Part shown: in pieces, positions 31,633-39,583 of the stretch | Layout: each line of letters begins with the position of its first letter | Position numbering within the stretch: position 1 is the first letter of the stretch | Source: Paenibacillus silagei | GTDB taxonomy: Bacteria > Bacillota > Bacilli > Paenibacillales > Paenibacillaceae | Direction of reading: 5' to 3' | Length of the DNA stretch: 39,583 nucleotides | NCBI RefSeq assembly: GCF_017874735.1 | Contig: NZ_JAGGLV010000039.1 | Coordinates: forward strand, 1 to 39,583 | The notes under the pieces: generated by a model | The model's input: only the letters and a program-made list of their open reading frames with translations | The model's database searches: none | What the model was told of the DNA's origin: nothing | Made by a program: the position numbers and the translations under genes

Positions 31633-34305
31633 CTATGAACTAAGTCTACCATGCTGATACTGCTCCAGCGACATCAGCACCTCACGGGGCTTGCTGCCCT
31701 CGTAAGGGCCGATAACGCCTCTGGCCTCCATCGAGTCGATCAAGCGTGCGGCACGGGTGTAACCGACGCGCATACGCCGCTGAAGCAGCGATACAGAGGC
31801 CTGCTTGGCTTCCAGGACAATCTGGACGGCCTGTTCATACAATTCGTCCTGCGGCTCCTGATCCTCGCTCATGGTGTCGTCCACCTCAGGCACAAGCGAC
31901 TCATCGTAATTCGCTTCCCCTTGGCTGCTGACATACTGCACAATCGTCTCTACTTCCTGATCGCTCATGAAAGCGCCCTGGACACGAATCGGCTTGGAAG
32001 CCCCCATCGGCAGGAACAGCATATCGCCGCGTCCGAGCAGCTTCTCGGCACCCGGCATATCCAGAATGGTCCGGGAATCCACATTCGAAGAGACGCCGAA
32101 GGCGATCCGCGAAGGAATATTCGCCTTGATCAGGCCGGTGATCACGTCAACCGAAGGACGCTGTGTGGCGATAATCAGATGAATTCCCGCCGCCCGCGCC
32201 ATCTGGGCCAGCCGGCAGATCGCATCCTCTACATCATTGGCCGCAACCATCATCAGATCCGCAAGCTCGTCCACGATGACAACGATATAGGGCAGCACCG
32301 CTGCCGGATTATCCTTCATCAGGTTGTTGTAGCCTTCCATATTACGTGTGCCGGATTTGGAGAACAGCTCATACCGCTTCTCCATCTCCACCACAATCTT
32401 CTTCAAGGCCAGACTGGCACGCTTGGGGTCTGTCACTACCGGAGCCAGCAAATGCGGAATGCCGTTATATACATTCAGCTCGACCATCTTAGGGTCAACC
32501 ATAAGGAATTTCACTTCATTCGGCTTAGCCTTATATAGAATGCTGGTAATAATACCATTGATGCAGACCGATTTACCGGAGCCGGTTGCTCCTGCTACCA
32601 GCAGATGGGGCATCTTGGCGAGATTGCCGATAATCGTCTGGCCGGAGATATCCCGCCCGAAGGCAATGGACAGCCGTGAATCCGCCTCCTGGAAAATCTG
32701 CGTCTCCATCACTTCACGCATGGTGACGACCGAGACCTCCGAATTCGGCACTTCGATACCGATGGCTGATTTGCCGGGAATCGGCGCTTCCATACGGATA
32801 TCCTTGGCTGCCAGTGCCAGCGCAATATCATCGGTAAGATTGACAATCCGGCTGACCTTCACGCCGATATCCGGCTGAATCTCATACCGGGTCACGGCCG
32901 GTCCGCGGACCACCTCCAGCACCTTCGCCCGTACACCGAAGCTCTCCAGTGTGGCCTCCAGCTTGCGTGCCGTCTGCATATAATCATTCTGATCGCCCGC
33001 CTTCGCCCCGTTACTCGGCTTAGCCAGCAAACGGAAGGACGGCAGCTTGTACGGCTTGGGCGGAGGTGGAGGCGGTATAATCGGAGCCGCTTCGCCCTCC
33101 TCTGCCGTTCCCGGCAGCCCGTCCAGCTCTACAGGCAGTATACCCTCCCCGGATTCCCCTGACGGAACAGAATCTGCTCCCGCTCTCGTAAGCTCAGCAG
33201 CACCTGTTCCGGTTACAGCACCACCACGTGCCGCTGGTGAGAATTCGCTCCATTCCTCCCGGTCCTCGGCATTCAGCCCTTCCGAGCGGATATGCTCGAA
33301 GAAGTCCCGGATGATCGGCGTTACAGGCTCAAGCTCCTCATCCGGGAAGTCCTCCTCGCCATACTCCTCCAGAGGAACACCTCCCGCTGCTGTCATTCCG
33401 GAGATAACCGGACCACCCCGCGGATCAGTAATGATAATATCCGGCAGTTCTTCCTCCAGATCATCCATGACTTCCGGCTGGCTCTGGCGGGCAGACCCGC
33501 TGAACCATCCGGTAATTCTGCCCAGCAGCTTCGACTGTCCGCGTCTTGGCAGCTGCTGACCCGATCCGTCATCATCTTCAAAGTAATCGTCATCATCCGC
33601 AGGTTCCGGCGTTGTAACTCTGCTGGCTCTAGCCGGTCTGCTGTTGACCACTGGAACGGCAGCCGGGCGGTTCGCCGCCCGGAGCTTAATTCCTTCAATC
33701 AGCTTAATGGCCCTCACCCGGAGCAATGTGAACAGCTCGACATAGGACAGATTGGTAATCAGCATGAAGCTGATGGCCAGCAATACAATCATCAGCAGCT
33801 TAGCACCCAGATTGCCGAACAGCCACAGGAGCGCAGCGTATTCAAGCGCACCGATGTACCCCCCGCTGATGTCCTTGCCCAACATGTACACGCTGCTGTC
33901 GCCGGCGCCCGGTGAGAGGGCGCCGGATAGATCATTATGTATTTGAGACAGTACATTGCCCGGATGCAGCATCCCAAGCGGGCCCAGCTTCTGCTGCATC
34001 GCCGATATGGTACTCATCAGGCACATGGACAACAGCAAGAGCAGGCCGCCGGTATAGCGGCTGTTCCAGGTGGACGGCCATTTCCTGTGAATCATTACCA
34101 TCAGACCATAAAAGGTTCCCGCCAGCGGCAGCACAAAATAGAATCTGCCGAGCAAATAACCTGCCATGCTTGAGAGCGAGCGGCCGACAGCCGCTTCCCC
34201 CGACAAAGCAATGACGGAAATCGTAATCAGCAGAATTCCGTAGATTTCATATTTTAAAACACTGCCCAGCAGCGCTTTCTTCTTCTTTCTTCTCCGTTTA
34301 GCCAC
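31633..34305 (-). CDS. spoIIIE: DNA translocase FtsK/SpoIIIE
   Basis: 890 aa. An N-terminal basic stretch and four membrane helices (about 20-200), a long acidic/proline-rich linker (about 215-430, including six consecutive prolines), then the motor: Walker A GATGSGKS (about 577), Walker B VIVDELADLMM, and a C-terminal gamma winged helix (QRRMRVGYTRAARLID) that reads DNA polarity signals. It pumps chromosome DNA through the division or sporulation septum. GTG 34305 is chosen because GGGGGTG lies upstream; GTG 34314 overlaps it. It follows ylzJ and tepA, as in B. subtilis. Confidence 0.97.
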   Translation of the reverse strand: MAKRRRKKKKALLGSVLKYEIYGILLITISVIALSGEAAVGRSLSSMAGYLLGRFYFVLPLAGTFYGLMVMIHRKWPSTWNSRYTGGLLLLLSMCLMSTISAMQQKLGPLGMLHPGNVLSQIHNDLSGALSPGAGDSSVYMLGKDISGGYIGALEYAALLWLFGNLGAKLLMIVLLAISFMLITNLSYVELFTLLRVRAIKLIEGIKLRAANRPAAVPVVNSRPARASRVTTPEPADDDDYFEDDDGSGQQLPRRGQSKLLGRITGWFSGSARQSQPEVMDDLEEELPDIIITDPRGGPVISGMTAAGGVPLEEYGEEDFPDEELEPVTPIIRDFFEHIRSEGLNAEDREEWSEFSPAARGGAVTGTGAAELTRAGADSVPSGESGEGILPVELDGLPGTAEEGEAAPIIPPPPPPKPYKLPSFRLLAKPSNGAKAGDQNDYMQTARKLEATLESFGVRAKVLEVVRGPAVTRYEIQPDIGVKVSRIVNLTDDIALALAAKDIRMEAPIPGKSAIGIEVPNSEVSVVTMREVMETQIFQEADSRLSIAFGRDISGQTIIGNLAKMPHLLVAGATGSGKSVCINGIITSILYKAKPNEVKFLMVDPKMVELNVYNGIPHLLAPVVTDPKRASLALKKIVVEMEKRYELFSKSGTRNMEGYNNLMKDNPAAVLPYIVVIVDELADLMMVAANDVEDAICRLAQMARAAGIHLIIATQRPSVDVITGLIKANIPSRIAFGVSSNVDSRTILDMPGAEKLLGRGDMLFLPMGASKPIRVQGAFMSDQEVETIVQYVSSQGEANYDESLVPEVDDTMSEDQEPQDELYEQAVQIVLEAKQASVSLLQRRMRVGYTRAARLIDSMEARGVIGPYEGSKPREVLMSLEQYQHGRLSS

Positions 34306-34402
34306 GCCAGCCACCCCCGAGTCAACATTATACCATATAATGGCGTGGCGTACCTATGTTCTCTTTTGTCAGAATATGCATCTTTAGGGGTGTTGTTCGT
34401 AC

Positions 34403-34618
34403 TTAGCGGTCCAGCTGAACGATTGCACCCGGGGAGAAGGCCGCATCCAGATATTTATCCAGCGGACACTGCAGCAGCCGGACCACCTTCGCCTGACCTC
34501 CATCCAGCAGCTCTACCTGCATCAGCATGCCCTGAATAGTCATCTCCTGTACGGGAGAGGCATAACTCAGTGCCCCCTCGAATACCTGCTCCATCGGCAG
34601 AATGGTATAAAAGGTCAT
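34403..34618 (-). CDS. ylzJ: YlzJ-like protein
   Basis: 71 aa: MTFYTILPMEQVFEG start, a central MLMQVELLDGGQAKVVRLLQ strand pair and LDKYLDAAFSPG near the end. It is a conserved small protein always found between tepA and spoIIIE in Bacillales, with unknown function. It overlaps tepA by 4 bp, so it is translationally coupled. Confidence 0.93.
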   Translation of the reverse strand: MTFYTILPMEQVFEGALSYASPVQEMTIQGMLMQVELLDGGQAKVVRLLQCPLDKYLDAAFSPGAIVQLDR

Positions 34619-35409
34619 TGGGGCAGCCCTCCTTGCGGAAGTGTCTCATTTGTCAGAGTGGGGGCAGCAGCAATCATCCGGTTCAAATGGGCGAGTGCGG
34701 CACCTATCCCGCCCACTTCATCCATCAGACCATACCTGACGGCATCCTGCCCGCCCACTGCGGTACCGATGTCGCGGTTCAGCTCTCCGGTCTTGAACAT
34801 CAGATCCTTGAACTGCACTTCCGTGATGCGGGAATGAGAGGTCACGAATTTCACCATCCGCTCCTGCATACGCTCCATGTACTCGAAGGTCTGCGGCACG
34901 CCGATCACCAGACCGTTCATCCGGATCGGATGGATCGTCATGGTGGCACTTTCAGCAATAATGGAATACGTGGAGGATACCGCTATAGGTACACCGATGC
35001 TGTGACCGCCGCCGATGACAACTGTTACCGTAGGTTTCGACAAGGAAGCGATCATCTCGGCAATGGCCAGTCCAGCCTCTACGTCCCCGCCGACCGTATT
35101 GAGAATGATCAGCAGCCCTTTAATGGTCTTACTCTGTTCAGCTGCGACGAGCTGGGGAATGATATGCTCGTATTTCGTGGTCTTGTTATGCGGCGGCAAG
35201 ACGAAATGACCTTCAATCTGTCCTATAATCGTCATGCAAAAAATATCCGGCTCCCCTGTGGGAACCGCCGTCTGCCCCAGCTCCTTCAGCACCCCCACAG
35301 GTCCCGGCATTCCTGGAGGAACCGGCTCATTTACTGCTGGTTTAATCTCCCCTGGCAGGATCTCTTCGTTACGCCCTCCGCCCGCCTTGCTTGCTTCTGT
35401 GATTTCCAT
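34615..35409 (-). CDS. tepA: ClpP-like protease / translocation-enhancing protein TepA
   Basis: 264 aa of the ClpP/crotonase-like serine protease fold. The nucleophile Ser is in GGGHSIGVP (about 132), a His in MTIHPIRMNG (about 157) fits the triad, and TVGGDVEAGLAIAEMIAS precedes. The proline-rich N-terminus (about 1-50) is variable. TepA enhances protein secretion in B. subtilis and may degrade signal peptides. GGGGAG lies about 11 nt before ATG 35409. It is first gene of a tepA-ylzJ-ftsK unit. In B. subtilis it directly follows rnjB; here a sigma/anti-sigma pair lies between. Confidence 0.95.
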   Translation of the reverse strand: MEITEASKAGGGRNEEILPGEIKPAVNEPVPPGMPGPVGVLKELGQTAVPTGEPDIFCMTIIGQIEGHFVLPPHNKTTKYEHIIPQLVAAEQSKTIKGLLIILNTVGGDVEAGLAIAEMIASLSKPTVTVVIGGGHSIGVPIAVSSTYSIIAESATMTIHPIRMNGLVIGVPQTFEYMERMQERMVKFVTSHSRITEVQFKDLMFKTGELNRDIGTAVGGQDAVRYGLMDEVGGIGAALAHLNRMIAAAPTLTNETLPQGGLPQ

Positions 35410-35544
35410 CGTACACAGCGCTCCCCTTCTGCCTGCAACACCCGTCCGTGTGCTTCAGGATTCTGATTTCTATTAGTATGACATTCCGGGGGACTCCCTT
35501 ATGCACTATATAAATTGCACTTGTATTTTTCTGCTGCTAATTCA

Positions 35545-35580
35545 AGAGGGCAGCCCTCTCTTTAAAGGGCCGCCCTCTGT
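35545..35580 (-). terminator. Probable terminator of the sigma/anti-sigma operon
   Basis: Stem AGAGGGC-GCCC / GGGC-GCCCTCT with one mismatch and a 10-nt loop, just past the stop at 35590; the T-tract is poor. Confidence 0.6.
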
Positions 35581-35589
35581 ATTTCATAT

Positions 35590-36609
35590 TTAGTATTTGT
35601 CCACCACCGCACCCAGCACCGCTCCGCGCACGTATGTCTGGTCCTTGAGGCTCTTTAACCCGTCCGCCGTGCCGGTTACAACCACACCCAGTATGCGAAG
35701 ATCACCAGCCTCCGGCGCAGCCTTGTCTTTTTTCAAATAATTGAAGATGCGCTGATACTCACTGTGATACTTGCCCTTCTTGTCCACACCGGTCTGTACT
35801 GCGCCGATGAAATCCTCGGGCTTCGCCTGTTCCCGGTCCGGCCAGACCCCGAACCCGTAGACTCCGTAATTTGCACTCATCGGGGTCGGATAGTTCATTT
35901 TAGCGGGATCATTCCCATTTGGATACGGCTTGAAGTTGAACCCCTCGCGGTCATCGTACGTATCGACCCAGTACCAGACCTGTTTTATGCCTGTAGGCAG
36001 CAGGCTCTTCGCCTCTTCAAATGAATAGTCCTTATCAAAGGATAAAGCCAGCTCCACCCGCTTGTCTCCGTTCATCTTGTAAAGTTCGGGGAGATCATTG
36101 ATAATTTTTCCGTTGTAATCGACTTCCGGGATATAGAAGGCCATTTCTCTTTGTCCATTGTCGGAATTGTAATACCGGTAATACTCGTACCCCTCCTGCT
36201 TCATACGCGGATCTTCTACACTCAGGTTTGACACGCCGCCGTACGCACCCGTTGTGAAAGGGAACCACCAGGGATTGTAATTGAGCCATCTGGTTTTCCA
36301 GGGGATAGGTACGTCATCGACAATCTTGTAGGTATTCATTTCCAGGACGCCTGACAAAAAGCCGCGATTGTCCTTGTAGCCTGAATTGAATTCATTAGGG
36401 CTGCTGATCCTCATATACTGCTGCTCACTGTAAAGGGCATTGGAGGACAGACGGTCTACCAGCTGTGCTGCGCCATAAAATACGGCAATCAGCATAAGCC
36501 CACTAACCGCGAGTGAAATGAGAATACTGCGAATAAGGCTCTTCCGTTTGGTTTTTTTCAGGGTGGTCATAATATTCTGGTCTTCTGCTTCTTCCCATGG
36601 GGCAGTCAT
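35590..36609 (-). CDS. Anti-sigma factor with Sigma_reg_N and C domains (YhdL-like)
   Basis: 339 aa. A cytosolic N-terminus of about 30 residues, one membrane helix (LIRSILISLAVSGLMLIAVF, about 24-43), then a large extracytoplasmic region resembling the Sigma factor regulator C-terminal domain, rich in Tyr and Trp. It overlaps the sigma gene by 4 bp. By family it holds the sigma factor inactive at the membrane until an envelope signal releases it. The signal is unknown. Confidence 0.85.
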   Translation of the reverse strand: MTAPWEEAEDQNIMTTLKKTKRKSLIRSILISLAVSGLMLIAVFYGAAQLVDRLSSNALYSEQQYMRISSPNEFNSGYKDNRGFLSGVLEMNTYKIVDDVPIPWKTRWLNYNPWWFPFTTGAYGGVSNLSVEDPRMKQEGYEYYRYYNSDNGQREMAFYIPEVDYNGKIINDLPELYKMNGDKRVELALSFDKDYSFEEAKSLLPTGIKQVWYWVDTYDDREGFNFKPYPNGNDPAKMNYPTPMSANYGVYGFGVWPDREQAKPEDFIGAVQTGVDKKGKYHSEYQRIFNYLKKDKAAPEAGDLRILGVVVTGTADGLKSLKDQTYVRGAVLGAVVDKY

Positions 36610-37103
36610 TCGCCCTCACCTCCATATAATTGTTGAAATTGCTGCCGCGCCCGGTAGAGCGTAGCCTTCACTGTTCCTTCGGAAATGCCGAGCAGGGCGG
36701 AGATTTCCTTATAGGACAGCTCCATTTCATATTTCAGCAAAATCAGCTGCCTGTTGGCTGGAATCATACCGGCCAGCACCTCTTCAATCTTCTCCTTGCG
36801 CTCCCGGCGCAGCAGCACCGCTTCCGGGAGCTCATGCTCAGGCGCAGGATGAACCTCCACTTCCTCGCCGTATTGAAACTTCTTCTTCCTGCGGCACAGG
36901 TCAAAATACCGGTTGATCGCAACCTTATACAACCAGGCGCTGAATTTGCGCTCATCGATCGCTTCCAGATACAACAGCGCCTTGTACACAGTGTCCTGCA
37001 CAATATCCTCTGCATCTGAGGCCCCGGCGCCGAGGCGGATCAAGTAGCGGCGGATCTCCGCCAGTTTGGGTTGGAGCACCTTCTCCAAGTCTCTTGGCTC
37101 CAT
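36606..37103 (-). CDS. ECF-type RNA polymerase sigma factor (SigM-like)
   Basis: 165 aa. Region 2 (about 13-75, with DAEDIVQDTVYKAL and FSAWLYKVAINRYFDLCRR) and region 4 (about 105-160, ILLKYEMELSYKEISALLG and SEGTVKATLYRARQQF) are clear. AAGGAGG lies 6 nt before ATG 37103; the longer frame to 37202 runs through the upstream terminator. A CAAC-N16-CGTT motif at 37125-37148 could be an autoregulated ECF promoter, but it is weak. The downstream anti-sigma gene is translationally coupled. Confidence 0.95.
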   Translation of the reverse strand: MEPRDLEKVLQPKLAEIRRYLIRLGAGASDAEDIVQDTVYKALLYLEAIDERKFSAWLYKVAINRYFDLCRRKKKFQYGEEVEVHPAPEHELPEAVLLRRERKEKIEEVLAGMIPANRQLILLKYEMELSYKEISALLGISEGTVKATLYRARQQFQQLYGGEGE

Positions 37104-37170
37104 GCTGCACCTCCTTGCCTGTATAACGGTCAGGTTGCCCAAATGTTGTTTTGTGCAGTGAAAAAAACAT

Positions 37171-37223
37171 AAAAAAGCCCCCTTCCCCAGGAAACCGTCC
37201 AATATTTCCGGGAAAAGAGGCTA
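37171..37223 (-). terminator. Terminator of the RNase J gene
   Basis: Long imperfect stem (AGCCTCTTTTCCCGGAAA / TTTCCTGGGGAAGGGGGCT on the minus strand) followed by TTTTTT. It separates RNase J from the sigma factor gene. Confidence 0.8.
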
Positions 37224-37256
37224 TTGCCAAAGCTATATTGTTAAGAAATGCTTCTC

Positions 37257-38942
37257 TTATACTTCCATAATAATCGGCAGGATCATCGGTCTGCGGCGTG
37301 TCTGCTCATAGAGGAAACGGCCGAGGGAGTCTTTGACACTGGTCTTCAGGGAAGCCCATTCATTGACCTTCTCACTCATCAGACGCTGCAGCGTACCCGC
37401 AACAATCCGGTTTGCTTCATCCAGGAGACCTTCCGATTCCCGTACATATACGAATCCGCGTGAGATGATGTCAGGACCGGAGACAATCGCTCCGTTCTGC
37501 TTGCTGAGGGTAACCACAACCACCAGAATACCATCCTGCGACAACAGCTTACGGTCACGCAATACAATGTTACCCACATCGCCGACACCCAGCCCGTCGA
37601 TCAGTACGTTACCGGCAGTTACCTTACCCGCTCTGCGTGCAGCTCCACCGGAGATCTCAATCACTTCACCCAGCTCGGTGATGAAGATATTGCTTGGCTC
37701 TACGCCAACAGACTCCGCCAGAAGTGCATGCTTGCGCTGCATCCGGTATTCACCGTGGATCGGCATAAAGTATTTCGGCTTCATCAGGTTGAGCATCAGC
37801 TTCAGCTCTTCCTGGCTGCCGTGACCGGATACGTGAACGCCGGAGTTGGAGCCGCTGTAGATAACATTGGCACCCAGACGGAACAATTCATCAATGGTAC
37901 GGCCTACATATTTCTCATTACCCGGTACAGGTGTAGCCGCAATAATAACGGTGTCGCCCGGCATAATGTCTACCTTGCGGTGGCTGGAACGCGCCATGCG
38001 TGTCAGCGCCGACATTGGCTCGCCTTGGCTGCCTGTGCACAGTACTACCACACGGTTGCCTGCCATTCTGTTCATCTCTTCAGGCTCAATGAGCATGCCG
38101 TCAGGGATATGCAGATAGCCAAGCTCGGAAGCAATGGATACTACGTTAACCATGCTTCGTCCAATAACGGTAATCTTACGTCCTGTTGCTTCAGAAGCGT
38201 TCACTACCTGCTGAATACGATGCACGTTGGAAGCGAAGGTTGCTACTACCACACGTTGTTCAGCTTTGCGGAAAATATCTTCCAGCACGATGCCGACATT
38301 CTTCTCCGAAGGCGTGAAGCCCGGCTTCTCGGCATTGGTGCTGTCAGACAGCAGGGCCAGAACGCCCTTCGATCCGATTTCAGCCATGCGGTGCAGATTG
38401 GCAAATTGACCGTTGACTGGCGTGTGGTCGAATTTGAAGTCACCAGTATGGACAACGTTGCCCTCAGGTGTCTCAATGCATACCCCGACAGAATCCGGAA
38501 TACTGTGATTCGTTCTGAAGAAGGTTACCTTAAGCGATGTGCCCAGTTCAACCTCGGAATCCTCGTTAATCAGAATCCGCTTAGTTTCACCCAGCAGGTT
38601 CGCTTCCTTGAGCTTGTTCTCCACAAGACCCAGGGTAAGTCTTGTTCCGTATACCGGAACATTCAGGTTCTTAAGCACATAAGACAAGCCGCCAATGTGA
38701 TCCTCATGGCCGTGCGTAAGAACAATCCCTCTTACCTTATCACGGTTCTCGGTGAGGTAGGAGATATCCGGTATTACGATATCAATACCCAGCATATCTT
38801 CTTCAGGGAATTTCAGACCGGCGTCTACGACTACAATGTCGTTGCCATACTGAACTACGTACATGTTCTTACCAATTTCACCGACTCCGCCAAGTGCGAA
38901 TATCGTCAGTTTGTCGTTGTTGTTATTGTTTTTTTTGGACAA
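37257..38942 (-). CDS. rnjB: Ribonuclease J
   Basis: 561 aa beta-CASP metallo-beta-lactamase ribonuclease. Metal-binding HGHEDHIGG (about 77-85), HTGDFKFD, the beta-CASP domain with SDSTNAE, SGHGSQEELK, and a C-terminal domain ending MILPIIMEV. It degrades RNA 5' to 3' and also cuts internally. Gene position (before tepA-ylzJ-ftsK) matches B. subtilis rnjB, but the complete HxHxDH motif indicates an active enzyme. Start TTG 38942 with AGGAGG 11 nt upstream; the N-terminus has an unusual run of five Asn. The J1 versus J2 assignment is by synteny only. Confidence 0.95.
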   Translation of the reverse strand: MSKKNNNNNDKLTIFALGGVGEIGKNMYVVQYGNDIVVVDAGLKFPEEDMLGIDIVIPDISYLTENRDKVRGIVLTHGHEDHIGGLSYVLKNLNVPVYGTRLTLGLVENKLKEANLLGETKRILINEDSEVELGTSLKVTFFRTNHSIPDSVGVCIETPEGNVVHTGDFKFDHTPVNGQFANLHRMAEIGSKGVLALLSDSTNAEKPGFTPSEKNVGIVLEDIFRKAEQRVVVATFASNVHRIQQVVNASEATGRKITVIGRSMVNVVSIASELGYLHIPDGMLIEPEEMNRMAGNRVVVLCTGSQGEPMSALTRMARSSHRKVDIMPGDTVIIAATPVPGNEKYVGRTIDELFRLGANVIYSGSNSGVHVSGHGSQEELKLMLNLMKPKYFMPIHGEYRMQRKHALLAESVGVEPSNIFITELGEVIEISGGAARRAGKVTAGNVLIDGLGVGDVGNIVLRDRKLLSQDGILVVVVTLSKQNGAIVSGPDIISRGFVYVRESEGLLDEANRIVAGTLQRLMSEKVNEWASLKTSVKDSLGRFLYEQTRRRPMILPIIMEV

Positions 38943-39490
38943 ATGAATCTAACCCTCCTATGATGTTGGACGTCATACTTTTTATTTGTTAACAATGAGC
39001 TTCAATATTTCAGCGGCGCTGTAATATACATCAAATTGCTGTTAACTCCTTATTTCGACAAGGAATTCCCGGTAAGTCTGTATACTTGCACAGGTCTAAA
39101 CTCCCGAATCCGGGCAGTAATATCCTCTTGAAGCGGGCAAATGCCCTCAAAATTCCACCACCGCGCCCCTCGCGCGTAAATCCGGCATATTTAGCACAGA
39201 CTTATTCAAGGACCTATCCTGTCTTACAATGCAAAAAATCCGCATTGCCGGAAGATTACCGCATATTCAATTAACCGCACCAAGTCACTTAAGTTCATTA
39301 TACATGATTTTTTTGGCAAAAGACAAGTCACCCTGTACCTGGTCCTATTCTTTCCTTAACAAACAGCCAATATTTAAGGAAAAGACAAGCAAAAAACGCT
39401 GCAATGCCTGACTTTTTTAACATAGAGTTAATCCTGGAGAAATAATTACCATATGCGATTTGCGGCAGCCAGAAGTCCGTAACGTAAAAA
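38943..39490. other. Intergenic region upstream of RNase J
   Basis: About 550 bases with no convincing gene. It should contain the RNase J promoter, but no strong consensus is seen. A perfect 9-bp hairpin TTTCCTTAA / TTAAGGAAA lies at 39351-39382, and AAAAGACAAG occurs twice (about 39318 and 39380). No riboswitch or tRNA is recognised. In B. subtilis the dap genes would lie here. Confidence 0.5.
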
Positions 39491-39583
39491 AGGGGCTGTC
39501 CCAAAAGTAGATACTCTACTGGTGAGGAAAAATCCCATGCCTTCTTAAAAGATGAATTTGTAAGAAAGGGAGCGATTCTCCGT
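39491..39583 (+). mobile_element. Possible insertion-sequence end cut by the window edge
   Basis: GGGGCTGTCCCAAAAGTAG begins at 39491 after a run of A and looks like the terminal inverted repeat of an insertion sequence. A similar, degraded ACTTGGGACAGCC lies at about 7588-7600 in the opposite sense. No transposase is visible before the window ends, so this is tentative. Confidence 0.35.

Noticed and set aside
35470..35510. Sigma-G-like promoter for tepA (GCATA ... CATACTA)
   Set aside because: The spacer is 19 bp rather than 17-18 and there is no known forespore role for tepA; judged chance similarity.
38943..39490. Small plus-strand frames near 39,086-39,411
   Set aside because: No ribosome binding site, no family resemblance, and composition like non-coding DNA.

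Overview
The window looks like about 40 kb of chromosome from a spore-forming, low-to-mid GC Firmicute of the Paenibacillaceae, most likely Paenibacillus. The evidence is the gene order, the sporulation genes (spoVS, sleB, spoIIIE-type ftsK), the strong AGGAGG-type ribosome binding sites, and Bacillus-type operators: a CIRCE element, a DinR/LexA box, 7-1-7 Fur boxes, and sigma-H and sigma-G promoters. The genus is an inference from reading; no search was run.

Left part (1-14,000), accessory and housekeeping genes. A two-gene heterodimeric ABC exporter (267-3748, minus) is divergent from a LysR regulator (3904-4773). Next come htpG with a perfect CIRCE element, a GyrI-like small-molecule-binding protein, and an 820-bp intergenic stretch holding two different tandem arrays that both have a ~51-bp period. 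The first array family also occurs at 80-204. A second LysR gene faces a DapA-family aldolase across a perfect 15-bp palindrome with LysR T-N11-A spacing. A DEAD-box RNA helicase with a long Gly/Ser/Arg tail, a stand-alone PduL-type phosphotransacylase and an M19 dipeptidase complete this part.

Middle and right part (14,100-38,950). This is the conserved Bacillales block, almost entirely on the minus strand. Read in transcription order (right to left) it runs: RNase J, tepA, ylzJ, ftsK/spoIIIE, ymfF, ymfH, ymfI, DUF3243 (ymfJ-like), DUF3388 (ymfK-like), rodZ/ymfM, a 53-aa membrane protein, yajQ, pgsA, cinA, recA, recX, rny, ymdB, spoVS. It combines RNA decay (RNase J, RNase Y), DNA translocation and repair (FtsK, RecA, RecX), envelope synthesis (PgsA, RodZ) and sporulation functions. 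Compared with the Bacillus subtilis order, this block carries inserted lineage-specific genes: an ECF sigma/anti-sigma pair between RNase J and tepA, and sleB plus an iron-regulated AraC/substrate-binding-protein unit between ftsK and ymfF.

Most unusual items: (1) an AraC-type regulator whose reading frame runs without a stop through a perfect Fur box, a promoter, a ribosome binding site and a lipobox into a siderophore-binding lipoprotein; (2) two adjacent tandem repeat families sharing a 51-bp period; (3) ymdB, which appears to start at AUU; (4) an ABC exporter pair whose degenerate residues fall on complementary sides of a single composite ATP site; (5) two long stem-loop elements at 10.4 and 18.2 kb that look like dispersed repeats. 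The last ~640 bases have no convincing gene and end in what may be the edge of an insertion sequence cut by the window.
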